From positions 25,887,060 to 25,951,059 of the forward strand of contig OY821742.1 of NCBI GenBank assembly GCA_963682055.1: 64,000 bases of DNA. Direction: 5' to 3'. This document shows positions 33,898 to 45,053 of the stretch, piece after piece. Position numbers and translations under genes: made by a program. How positions within the stretch are numbered: position 1 is the first letter of the stretch; each line of letters opens with the position of its first letter. Source of the stretch: Primula veris. Its lineage: Eukaryota; Streptophyta; Magnoliopsida; Ericales; Primulaceae. Under the pieces are notes generated by a model. That model was not told the DNA's origin, did no database searches, and saw nothing but the letters and a program-made list of their open reading frames with translations.

Positions 33898-36065
33898 TGT
33901 CACGCCCCGGATTTTGGATAAACCCGGGTCGTGAATGAAAATTAAAATAAAAAGGGAAAAAGTTAAAATAACAAAACATTCAGTATGTCATTCGATAGCA
34001 CGCTAATCAATAGACCCAAATAAATACTTCAGGCCATGCCGCTAATCACATATGATTCCCTGAGTTGGCCTAAGGGTAGCCAACGGGGCTCAAATGTGAC
34101 AAACGAACAAGACAACACGTTTTTAGAAAATTTCGGCATGAGCTTCGCGTATCTACTTGTTTCCAATAAATTAGACCTGTTTGACAACAAAACATATAAC
34201 AAAATCGCAAAGCGATTATCACTAATTCAACATGATCAAGTCAAATTCAACCCAGCTGACATTATATACAATAACACAATCTAACATATACAAATGTACA
34301 TGATAGGTTACTCTAACCAAAAGAAAAACATACACGTTTCAAACGCTTACTAGGCGAACAAAGTTCAAAATAAGAAAACGCCAAAAAGAGTAAACAAAAG
34401 AGTAGCGTGCACGCGATAAGGTGTAATATGACAATGATCCTCAGACAAGAGCTCTACACCTCGCCACCGTCTCCGTCAGCACCTGTACATCGATCGTGAA
34501 CAAAATGTACAGAAAACAAAGAAAGGAGGTAAGAAAACAATCTCGCATTAAAAACGGCGCGTGCTACTAAGCACGCACACACACACAATCCTAACATGGC
34601 AAATATGATATCTGGCAAATAATGATAAAGGTAATTGCACGAAAAACACATCAACAAATATAACTCGCAACACAAGTAAATGAACATATAATCAAGATCA
34701 ACTGAATTAATAATAAAACAAAATAAAATAACACAAAACAAAACAAAATAAAACAAGACTCAACAAAACACAAAGTCGGGATTGCCTCACATGTACCCAC
34801 TTTTAGAGCCACTCTGCTCTATGACCCAAAGTGCAATGGTTCCCTCACCCATATTCTGACACTAACATGTGACCAAAAGATATGGGGCCGGCTTTAAGGG
34901 GACTAACCCTATGGTACCGATATACCTAATCCTTGCGCAAGTTTCCGGGATCTCACCGTAAGCTGACACAGCTCCGCCTTAACACTTGGTACTGCAATCC
35001 CTAAAATAAATATAAAAGACTCCCAAAAACATAAATGGTAAAGTCCACCAAACGAAAATAAAATAAATATCACGCACTATATCACCACCGTCACATTTTT
35101 GTTCACAATTCTTTTTCAAATAAAAAATGGTAAAATCGCCATACATAACATAATCACCATAAACAATATGATTAGCATAAATAAAACCATGGAAGCATGT
35201 TACACATACACAATACAATAACATGATGCAATACATACTAACCAACCAACCATTTACATAGCCTAGCATACAACAAACAACACATAAAAACCGCTTTTAA
35301 AGCGAAACCATATTCTTCCCCCTTACCTATACAAACGAGAGCTCGTTTGTAAAAATATCCAACCTCGAACCGAAAACCCACCGAACAATCAAAGCTAGAT
35401 ATGGACAGCCCACTAATCGCCCTCAAGTAGTCCCTAAACGTAATTAGAACGAGCTACGGATCAATAAAATTGATGTAAATTCGGATTAGGGTAAAGCCCT
35501 AAAAAACGACCTTTTATAAAAGTGAAAATTGGAGGAAAAGACTTACACAGATAGATAGGGTTCGAAGAGTAGATTAAAAAAATGTATTTAATCGTGAAAA
35601 ACGGAGTCCGAACGCACCCGAAACGGAACCAAACCCCGGATGCCCGAAACCCGAGAAAAACCCACGCACCGCCAAACTCGCCGATCAGACCTGACCAGTC
35701 CTTTCCGGCGACCTAAACCCTTTCTCCGACGTTCGTCTCTCTCTCTCTCCTCTTATCTCTCTCTCTCTTCTATATATGTAGATATGTATCTATGTATATA
35801 TGTAATATGTAATATGTATATGTATATGTATATATGTATATGTAATATCTGTATATGTAATATATATATATAGGTTTTAGTAAACTAATTTACTAACTAG
35901 TCCACTTAGTTATAAAATAATACAAATCACACCCACCACTATTATACACCAAATTTCATATAACACGTGTATATTTCACACAAATACGTAATCACCCACA
36001 AAACTAAATATCACTATCTTATTACTAAAAGTAATAATAAACTACAAAATTTCCGAGACGTTACA
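33898..36065 (-). repeat. solo LTR of a Tekay/Del-type gypsy element (2168 bp)
   Basis: It is flanked by a perfect duplication ATGAT (33893-33897 and 36066-36070). Minus-strand ends are TGTAACGTCTCGG and GGGGCGTGACA. It is almost identical, in reverse orientation, to 59507-61674, which is the 5' LTR of the element at the right edge; both are exactly 2168 bp. No internal sequence is attached, so it is a solo LTR from recombination between the two LTRs of a past insertion. Several open frames of 60-100 codons in it recur in the other copy only because the copies are so alike. Confidence 0.95.
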
Positions 36066-38269
36066 ATGATAGTATTAATGATAAAAAAAAGATGAGTCTT
36101 TGCATCTCTTTTTCCCTATCTTCTTGGAAAGCCTGCGAAACAAGCGCAATAAGAACAAATAAAGTTAAGGATAGAGGAAATAACTCTACAAATCCCATTA
36201 GATGAAGCCAACCAATTCAACGAACATAAGTATAGAAACACATTCAGAGACTATTATTTACTCTAACCCTTTCGGCATCTCTAACATGATATGATAAAGT
36301 AAGAGATGGCGAGGGTGGTGGACGCAAATACTCCCTAAAAACCGACCTTAATAGGATATTAAGTATCCATCAAATGTAAGAATTATTTTATAATTCTTCT
36401 ATTAATATTAATTCATAAATTATACAATTAATATTTCTCATTAATGTGGTCCATATATATTCCATAAGTTATATGTTTTATGACTTCAACATAAATTTGT
36501 GAATTAAGAAACTCTATGTATTCCCACCGAAATGAACGGTGGAGATTAATCCTACCTTTATGGACGGTAGAGATTGAAATTATCTTAATAGTCTCGGGTC
36601 CTACTGATACCTATATAAGGATGCAAACTCCATCAATTTGTATCACTCATCGAATCACATAAATTAGTGTAAATAATAGGTTAAGGAGGAGAAACTCATT
36701 TTCTATTAGGGCGGAATACTTTATCGGGACTGGTGTTCAAGTACGAGTTCTTGTCAATTCTACTCCGCAAAAATTGACGTATGTCCTCTAACAATATATA
36801 TATATATATATTGATTATTTGTATGGAACATCATTTATATAAAGATCCTAATATAAGCTATGTTTGTATTCATGTTACATAGTGTAAAGACGTTAATTAG
36901 TAAGATTAACCTACATCAAAATATTTGTATTGCCATCGCATCGTACCATGTATGAATATTTGGAAAACATTCATAATTACATGTAAATTATTCAAGTTCA
37001 AGGAAACTTTTGAGTTCAAGTAACAAAATCTTTTATGTGAGAAGATTAAATAATCTTCAACAATATTGTAATACGGGCATGTCATACCCATGTAAACTAA
37101 CATGGTTTAGTAACATTAAACGATATGAGTTCCAGTGTTTATCATTGTTATCCATTACTAACATGACTCTTTTGCCATTTAATACGTGGTTTTATTACAT
37201 CACATAAGTTATATCTAATTTAAGGCAATTAAACGATGCATGTTAAAAGACTAAATTTAATTATGTCCCATTAGCAAGTTATATTTTCATGCAAGATTTA
37301 TATAAGTTTTAGATGTTGTAGCAACTAAATCCAAGTCTACTTATGTGTAGAAAAGTCTATATTGACCACTAGCTAAACGCGCACATATATATTATACGAT
37401 ATATAAGGGGGGACTACAAGAACTACATGTGAGAACTATATTCAGTTTAAGATTATTTACAACTATGGTCCTAATGTTTACAATGAATTACAGAAATGTC
37501 TGAACAATTTCATAACTATACAAGTTTTAAAAGTGACATTATTGGTTTAAAAGTGACATTATTGGTCCGACATATTCTTATATCTAACTATACAAGTTTT
37601 AACTCGTTTTCTATGTGATATACACTGGTAACAATAGCCATTTTTCATTAAAATAAACCATCTATCATGTGATATACATACTAAACATGAGATTTGTGGT
37701 TTTATTATATATTAATCATGCGATTTCTGCGTTTTATTATAATTAAAAAATTATGTAATTTACTTCGGGGTAATAAGAAGGAGTGATCTAAAAACCCAAT
37801 ATACTGTCAAATATACTGCCAACAACTCAATATCACAAGCTAACAACCCAATATACTACCAAATAAACCCCAATTCGTAACTCTTCGATCTAAAAAGCGG
37901 TCCAAATAATCCCTTTCAACGAACCACCAAGGGATTTCTTGCTTCGGCTTCGAGAAAAGTGACGATAACGTGTTGAATGCCAACTATTAACTAAGTATCG
38001 ACGTGACAAGAAATTTATAGAGAGAGACCAAAGTATTCTTCTTCCAAGAACACGAGTGTGTACAAAGATGAATTCTCCGGCCCCTTTATATAGTTCGGTG
38101 GAACAAGTTACAATCATCACATAAAGGTAAGAAAAACTAGAAAGCCATAAGCCTCATCATTTAGCACCATTAACTTGCTGATCTGGAATGTGAACAGCCA
38201 CCACAAAATATATCACAACGAAAGCATAATTATTTTGTTCCCTATCTTTGTACATTTTCTCTTACTTAT
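36066..38269. other. unassigned DNA
   Basis: The first few hundred bases continue the Athila-like remnant. From about 36350 the sequence is AT-rich with a TATATAAGG near 36613 and an LTR-like feel, but I find no second copy. A 20-bp unit (AAAAGTGACATTATTGGT) is doubled at 37530-37565. No coding domain is seen. Confidence 0.4.
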
Positions 38270-38295
38270 ATGTTGTGTATTAAGAGCTCTTCTAA

Positions 38296-39160
38296 TGGAT
38301 TCACAAGAAAATGAGATACATTGTGATGATGAAACATATATGGATGATGGGATAAATGTTGTGACAATTTCTAAACAAAATAGTTTCTGAAAACTTTAGA
38401 AGGAAAAATGGAAAAAAATTATTTGGAAGAAAAGGTCATAATTTTAGTCTCAACTTGGCTCAACACAAGCATGGACGCCGTTAATGAGACTGAACAGACA
38501 AAATGGAGGATGTGGAGAAGGAATACTGCATTATACACCTAGAATATTAGTGAAAAGTATATCTTACGCTCAGAGACATTCCCAAACAATCCATGGCAAA
38601 CTTTACAAAAAATAGTGAACAAGTTTCAAGGTTGTTTTACACAAATAGAAACTAGATATTCTTCCGGTACTACTGAGTAAAACAAGGTATGACGCCTTAT
38701 TCATTATCATCGAACTTAATTTAGAAATTTTGACTTTCTATGTTTAGATGTGCTTATTCTTTTATTGGACAAGGATCCGATAACAGATAACGAGATAGCC
38801 AGGATGAAATTTATGTGCATATTTTCCATATCATACGAGGTGGTTAAAATGTTATAATTTACATATTCAAAGAAGTAAATATTAAAAATCATAATTTTCA
38901 GAGAAAAAAATGGAAAAAGACGGGGGTATACTAGCAGATTGGAGATAGTGTAAGTTGGAGATGTATGGAAGAAAGTTGTAAATGCATGAGAAAAGATGAA
39001 GAATTTCTCTCTGAAGTCCGAACAAAATATGAAGATCAAGTGAGAGAAAATCAATCTTGAGAATAAAAGTCTTGACAATAATGCGAAGGTTGAGAAAGAT
39101 AAAATCGACTTTGAGAACAAAAGAATTGAATTTGAGTCCAAGATTGAGAAATGTTAGGTC
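38296..39160 (+). pseudogene. Harbinger-type accessory ORF (Myb/SANT-like), decayed
   Basis: After MDSQENEIHCDDE (38296) the plus strand reads VIILVSTWLNTSMDAV near 38438-38485, then in another frame TLQKIVNKFQGCFTQIETRY and SSGTTE (38605-38677). The pattern, a trihelix-like LVSAWLNTS block followed by FCGCY.QIE..SG, is that of the DNA-binding accessory protein of plant PIF/Harbinger transposons, often mislabelled in databases as glutathione S-transferase T3-like. A charged helical tail follows (EKDKIDFENKRIEFESKIEK near 39090-39150). Stops and at least one frameshift interrupt it. No transposase ORF or terminal repeats were recognised. Confidence 0.7.
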
Positions 39161-40125
39161 CAGAGAATGACTAACTTGTTTGTCATTAATATGACAGCTT
39201 ATTGATCTTAATCTTGATATAAAATGGTGATTTTAATCGTTTAAGTTGAGTGTGTTTCACAGATTATTATTATCTCAGTTACAACTGGACTTTCGACTCA
39301 GCTGCTGAAGGAGATTATAGTTTCAGTTATAACTTACATATAAATAGGTTGATGGCGAATTTACTGAAGAAGATTATGTCGACTTATATTTTCCTTGAAT
39401 CTTGATGATTAAAGATTTGGAAGTGCTCTACAAGTAATTGAATGATTAAATCAGAAGATATTCTCCATAATATAAAAATCAAATCAATATAGAATAAAGA
39501 AGGAAAGAGGAAAAAGGAAAGAGTTATAAAGATAAATAAGGAAATATCTTGAAGACATGTAAAGCAAAGATACTGATGAATTTTGACATAAAGAAAATCA
39601 GTATTTGATTGATAACAAGATCAACAAAGGAAAAAGATCAAATCAATTATAAGATTGAAAAAAGAAGATTTGATTAAGATTTGATTTAGTCTTGTAACTG
39701 TATTATATAAACGGAGTAGAGTTATAATTTTTACTAAACACTTATAAAAAGATCAGACATATTATTAGAGACAGAAAAACGCACGAGTGATTATTGAGAA
39801 AAAAATCGTAGACTTAGAACTAGAGCAATTGATAGTGTTTAATTTGTAGTTTTGTATAGTCATGGATTGAGTTTGAGATATTTTTAATAGTTGTTGTAAT
39901 AGTTTAACTTGACTATGGTCCATGGCTTGTTTTTGAGACGATGAAAAATTTCAAGTTAGACAGTATTAATATTTGTGTATTGGGTTTCATATTGTTAAAA
40001 TGATAAAATAAATGTAGAGAGAGATATCAATAATGTAGAAAAATAGAAAGTGTTGTAATAGCACTTCTAGTATAATAAAGTAATAAATATAAAATAAATA
40101 AATACAAGAATTTGCGTGGTTATAA
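39161..40125. other. unassigned AT-rich DNA
   Basis: No reading frame or repeat that I can classify lies between the Harbinger remnant and the G2 LTR. Confidence 0.4.
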
Positions 40126-41051
40126 TGAAGGTTAAAATATAGGGCACACAACCCGCATTAAATTCAAAAAATAGTGGAACACCTAATATTTAACCAAGCA
40201 ATTAATGAAAAATTAATCACACTTGAGAGGGGAACATGATTTGAGCCCGTTCCCCCCGAGGAGCTGAAATGCGAGATAATATCAAATAGATCCTGATAAA
40301 TCATGATCATCAATCATATATTGCAAGAAGGAAAGATAACAACAAATCTACACGAGATATATCCTATAAATATGGGATCAAACCAGAAAGATACATTACG
40401 TATACGAAAACGAATATACACCAGTCAAAAGAGAGCTGACTTCGTGCAAGGAGCCCACGTCAGTGCCTACTCGGACCACCATATTCGTGGATGCGAAGAT
40501 AATGGAGTATAAAGGGGATGAGAAGATATGCCCCCATATTACGTATAAAAGAGTGTCATGAACGTCAACGAGCTCCTCTCGAAAATGAGGAGCACTGGCG
40601 TAGGGCCTATGGGCTTATCAAGTTGGTGGGAAGATACATAACGATGTGACTGAATATATTTCATCATGGCAACGGAGATACATGAAAATATAGAGAAGAT
40701 TTGATTGATAAGATCATATCTATCAAGAAAGATTCACCGTAGATCATTCGAGCCCATACGAACACAGACATACACATTAAATATCGTGTACTATTAACCC
40801 TTCTTACATTCAGTTCTATATATACTTTTATCAAACCCTAAGAGGTTCACCCCTCCTTATAACTCCGCAAGGCGAAAGAGGGTGAACGGTGGTATAACCA
40901 CCAATTCCCCCTTGATCTTAGTTGCTTGTGCATAGGTTAAGGAGAACTCACGAAAAACATGGGCTAAGCCCTAGGAAGAGCTTTCCTTACTAGTTCCAAG
41001 GTTGGGAACTTCGATTCACACACTAGACCTGATGGTTTTTAAGGTCTATCA
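40126..41051 (+). repeat. 5' LTR of G2 (926 bp)
   Basis: It starts TGAAGGTTAAAATATAGGG and ends GTCTATCA just before a primer-site-like TGG. It shares several blocks with 30312-31150. The end at 41051 rests on the primer site position, since no second LTR of G2 is in the window. Confidence 0.7.
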
Positions 41052-41052
41052 A

Positions 41053-41070
41053 TGGCATCGTCCGCAAAAA
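41053..41070 (+). promoter_or_regulatory. primer binding site of G2
   Basis: TGGCATCGTCCGCAAAAA follows the LTR end by one base. It resembles the TGGCGCCGTC-type site common in plant gypsy elements, with substitutions. Confidence 0.5.
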
Positions 41071-41166
41071 AGACCCACATCTAAAATCTTTGGTTTGCTC
41101 TGCAAGAAGTTAAAGCACTCTACATATTCAAGAAAGCGAATTAAATACTTCCAAATCTTTCCTCAG

Positions 41167-41497
41167 ATGGCCGGAAAGAGACCAAGTTAGACGGACAAAA
41201 ATCAGACAGACGAATATGCCACACCCATCACTAGGGAAAAAGCTCATAACACAAAAATGCCTCCCCTAGTTTTTTCCACTCCTCCTGACTGATTGATCGC
41301 CTCTTTTGCCAAATCAAAAACCAAATCCATGGCTCATTCCGAGGGCGAAAGACCTTCTGGGTGGAGACTAGCCCCTTGACAAAGAGGAACCTAACCAGCA
41401 AGGGCGCTACATGGAGCCTGAGTACATCACCTCTGCAAGCGATGATAAAAGGGCTCCGCCTCGCCATCATAAGGTCACTAGTGGAAGGAAAGAGGGG
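41167..41497 (+). pseudogene. gag of G2, N-terminal part
   Basis: ATG at 41167 (MAGKRPS) opens a frame with stops at codon 8 and beyond. It reads into SFAKSKTKSMAHSEGERPSG and is cut by the Athila-like insertion at the ACACC duplication. It resumes at 52825. Low-complexity, basic, no domain; assigned to gag by position after the primer site. Confidence 0.5.
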
Positions 41498-41502
41498 ACA
41501 CC

Positions 41503-42471
41503 AAATTAAACCACGAAATGGTCATTTTTAGGTGAAAAAATTATATGAATTAGCGTAGTTTTGTCTACATTTCGGTTTGTTTAAGTCATGTTTTCTGTTT
41601 TTCTGCATTTTTCCGGTTTATTTGTGTTGTTTTGCATTTTTACAGGTTAAATCATGAAATTAACATAAAAACAAGACGAGCAGGCAAGAATACCAAAGAA
41701 ATGACCAAAAGAGATGAAACCAGAAGTTGAAAGACCTCAAAATCAACCCCATGATGTTGCAAAATGGAACCAAGTAAAGATAGAGCCTAAACAAAATTCT
41801 AAAAGCTCCCATGACCGGTTAAGTCAGTTTAGAATTTAAAAATGGATCAGATAAGTTTGTTAGGTTTTTGGTATAAATACCGCCCTAAACTCCGAAAAAA
41901 ATACACATTAATCTGTATTCATTATTTCCATAGCCTCCTTAGGCTTAAAACCCCCCTCTCTCTCTAAAATATTCTTCCTTTTATATATTTTGTGATAATT
42001 TGTCAAATTCAATAACTACTGCTTGCAAGATAAGTTCTTTTTATGAACTTTGCTATCATTTTTACTTCTTATTGTTGGTTTTTATTATCTATTCGACTAT
42101 TATTTTAGTTAATACTTGTTTATATTCATTTGCATATTTAGGAATTGACGACTCTTAAATTGCATGTTATAAATTGTAGGAAAACTCCCTTAATCGAACA
42201 CATAGCCATAGTTTGCTAGATTATATTTGTTAGGATTGACAACTCTCGCATTTTATTTTGTAAATTTGTTTTCTTAGTAGAAAATATATTGGTGGATTAT
42301 TTGAGAAAAGAGAGATATTAAAACCCAAATTTAAGAAAATCTTAAACTAATATTGAACTTGATTGGTTCTCCGTGGAACGAACTCGTACTTCCGAGAATT
42401 ATATTACAATTGCACTGTTACTCTTACGAGGCCTTTTTGTGTGTAAAATCTACACGTAACGGGAGCAGTCA
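41503..42471 (+). repeat. 5' LTR of the Athila-like element
   Basis: It matches the right LTR throughout (ACCACGAAATGGTCATTTTT at the start, GGCCTTTTTGTGTGTAAAAT near the end). Its first bases are AAATTAAACC where the partner has TGATTAGACC, so the terminal TG is lost. Confidence 0.9.
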
Positions 42472-42475
42472 ATAT

Positions 42476-42493
42476 TTTCGCACAATTGCGAGG
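42476..42493 (+). promoter_or_regulatory. degraded primer binding site of the Athila-like element
   Basis: TTTCGCACAATTGCGAGGG just after the LTR resembles a decayed tRNA-Asp complement (TGGCGCCGTTGCCGGGG), the usual primer of Athila elements. Confidence 0.5.
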
Positions 42494-43303
42494 GAATTAA
42501 TTTCAGGTTGATATTAGTTCCCAAACCGAACCTGCAAATTTGGTTACAAAGCGAACAAAAACATTTGATATGTTTTTGGTTTTTCCAAAAAGCAGATCTC
42601 GGACCTGACCGGTCACCCTTACCGGTCAGGCCCTTGGTATTAAAAAAATTAATTAATTTTTATTAGTAGGGAGAGAACGATTCACCAAACACCTCGCCTT
42701 TGTCCACTAACGATTTTATCTACTTAGATTTTCCTGATTTTACCCCATTACTTAGATTTTCCTGATTTTACCCCATTTTCCCCATAAATCTTAATTTCGT
42801 AGTACTTTTATTATTGTTAAAATCCTAATTATTTACAAAAATTAAAAATTAATAATCAGATTTAAAAAATCTGTAAAAAAAAATTAACTGGATTTTATTA
42901 ATATAAAATCCGGAAATATATTAATAAAATCTTTAATGTTAAAAGTTTGTTAAAACAAAGAGAAGGATAAAACCTTTTAAATATCCATCAAATCTTTTTC
43001 TAACAAAATTGGATAAACAAGATCCTAACAAATCTTATCTCACCAACTAACCAAATCTTAAAAGAAAAGAAAAAATTTCAAAATATTAAAAATTTAATTA
43101 ATTTCATAATTAAAATATTTTTAATTAATATTAATAGATAATTCGAAATTAATTAGTTTTTAATTAATATAAACTCGAAAAAAATTCCAAATTTTTTTTC
43201 CTTATTTCAAGAATCAGGTCAATTATTTAAAAAAAAAAAAAAAACTCCGACACCATCAAAATACTTATATCCGCTTGTTTTAAATGGAACTAAGGCGTGC
43301 AGC
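42494..43303 (+). other. untranslated leader of the Athila-like element
   Basis: AT-rich, no frame. It contains CTGACCGGTCACCCTTACCGG near 42605 and a 27-bp direct duplication (TACTTAGATTTTCCTGATTT...) at 42719-42772. Confidence 0.6.
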
Positions 43304-43800
43304 TGAAAACGAAGAAACAATTGAGCAATGTTTAAATCATGTTGTGTCGGTTGGGTTGTCTTGCATTGTATTTGACCCCGCCAGGAACAATTCGTTTTGC
43401 ACGACTCTCACTTTCTAAAAATTCTTCCAAACTTTTATTATTTGAATAGTGAGAGCCTTTACTCACATCTCGAGGATATCGCCAACACATGCTTGATCGG
43501 ATACAACTTAAGTTGTTCCACTTTTCTCAGAAAGAAAATGCCTTAGAATGGTATAAAAACGTACCATGGAATTCGATCAGAACTTGGAGTGCCATGGTAG
43601 AATGCTTTCTTAAGTACTTCTACCCAGCGTCTCATCTAGCCTATGCTCGTAAACAAATTCAAAACTTCCTTCCTAAACATTTTGAAGCATACCACGAAGC
43701 TTGGTATCGATTCAACAAACTTCTTAGAGATTGTCCATCCCATGGAATTTCTTTAGCAATGATTATTAGAATATTCTATACCTCTCTTAATTCGGAATAG
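43304..43800 (+). pseudogene. gag of the Athila-like element
   Basis: The open part from 43489 reads RIQLKLFHFSQKENALEWYK, then WNSIRTWSAMVECFLKYFYP, then AYHEAWYRFNKLLRDCPSHG and MIIRIFYTSL, matching the capsid core of Athila gag (LRLFPFSLKDKA..WL, FYEAWERFK.LL..CPHHG). The upstream part (43304-43488) is in other frames. It stops at 43798. Downstream 43800-44300 is frame-broken gag tail ending in a Lys-rich stretch. Confidence 0.8.
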
Positions 43801-44819
43801 AGATAAATAGTAGATACCTTCACCCTAGGTCAGTTTACCTCTCTAAGTCTAAGTGAAGGAATTGAAAAGTTAGGCTTAATCGCTCAAATGAGCCCAAATT
43901 GGGAACAACCAAAGGAGCCTAAACTACCAAAAGACCCAATCACTCTAGTACATGAAATCCCAAACATAAAAAAAGCATCAAATTTCTTTCTCACCTCTTA
44001 ACTCTGAACCAAGTAATTAAACCCATAACAGAAATGATGAATCTAAAGAAAATATCTTCAACAAAAACTTGGATGAGAGAACTTGCTCAGACTATGAGAT
44101 AGTATATTGCTCATTTTATGGGACAGTAGATACTAAACCTATTAAAAAGAGAAAAAGGAAAGATAAGAAAAGATGGGATAAAAATGGATTAAACAAAAAC
44201 TGAGTGAAACCATTGCTGTTAATCTAAGAAGTAGCTGAAATCCCAATCAGTTTACTCATGCCCCTAAAAGAGAGTAACCTGAACAAACTAAAATGACGGG
44301 GATTGCTAACCCTGTTGAGGATGAAAAAGAGGAAGAGAATGCTAATGCACAAAGTTCTAGGATAATAGAACAAAATTCTAAGCAGTAGTAAAAACGATTG
44401 CTTTCTAAAATATAAATGAGTGTTTGGGAAAAAATTAAAAAAGATAACTTTCAACATATTAATTTTTGGTATTAGCTAACCTTTTGCTTTTTCAGTCAAA
44501 ATAACTTGTAAGATATTTATTTGATAAATTTTCAAAATATCATATTTAAACGAGCAAGTAACACGTCAAGCATACGAATAAAAATTTAGTTGAAATAAGA
44601 TCAATATTCATTTAAATTATTAAATGGTGGCGAGAAAGCTACCAAAATCTCCAAAATGAGTAGCTTTTTTGCTTTTAGCTTTTCTAGTTATATTCTCCAA
44701 AATCTAGATTTTTAAAATCTAGAAAAAGCATTGATAACAAACGCATGTGGCTTTTTAAAATCAAAAGGCTAAAAAAGCTATAAAAAAAAGTTGATGTCAA
44801 ACATGTACTAACTGATAAA

Positions 44820-45053
44820 ATGGGTGGTGATAGAACTGATGATATTGACATTGGTAAAGAAATTAAAGAAGAGGTGATTGTCACACAGTCCAAAACCAAG
44901 GTGTGTGATATTGGTGAAAATAAAGTGGAGGAGGTGATGATCACACAACCTAAAAGTGAATCTAATGAAGTTGTTGTTGTTACTAGATTGAGCTTAGATG
45001 AAAATAAGGTTTGTGACATTGGTAAACGAATAGAGGAAGTGATGGTCACATAG
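44820..45053 (+). CDS. short acidic repeat-encoding ORF in the Athila-like element
   Basis: A 77-codon frame (MGGDRTDDIDIGKEI) encodes three imperfect units around CDIG(E/K)...VEEV(M/I)VTQPK. It is not a known domain and may be a decayed pol spacer with internal duplication. The unit also gives a repetitive minus-strand frame (44684-45064). I would not call it a gene; it is listed because the repeat is real. Confidence 0.3.
   Translation: MGGDRTDDIDIGKEIKEEVIVTQSKTKVCDIGENKVEEVMITQPKSESNEVVVVTRLSLDENKVCDIGKRIEEVMVT

Noticed and set aside
33898..36065. Several open frames of 60-100 codons, also present at 59507-61674
   Set aside because: They lie in non-coding LTR sequence and recur only because the two LTR copies are nearly identical. 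No domain, and each is short.
38296..38680. Glutathione S-transferase label that such sequences receive in databases
   Set aside because: The blocks are of the Harbinger Myb/SANT-like accessory protein; there is no transferase fold motif.
38716..39141. 141-codon minus-strand frame with Ser/Phe-rich, membrane-like sequence
   Set aside because: It is the antisense shadow of the charged helical tail of the Harbinger accessory ORF on the plus strand.
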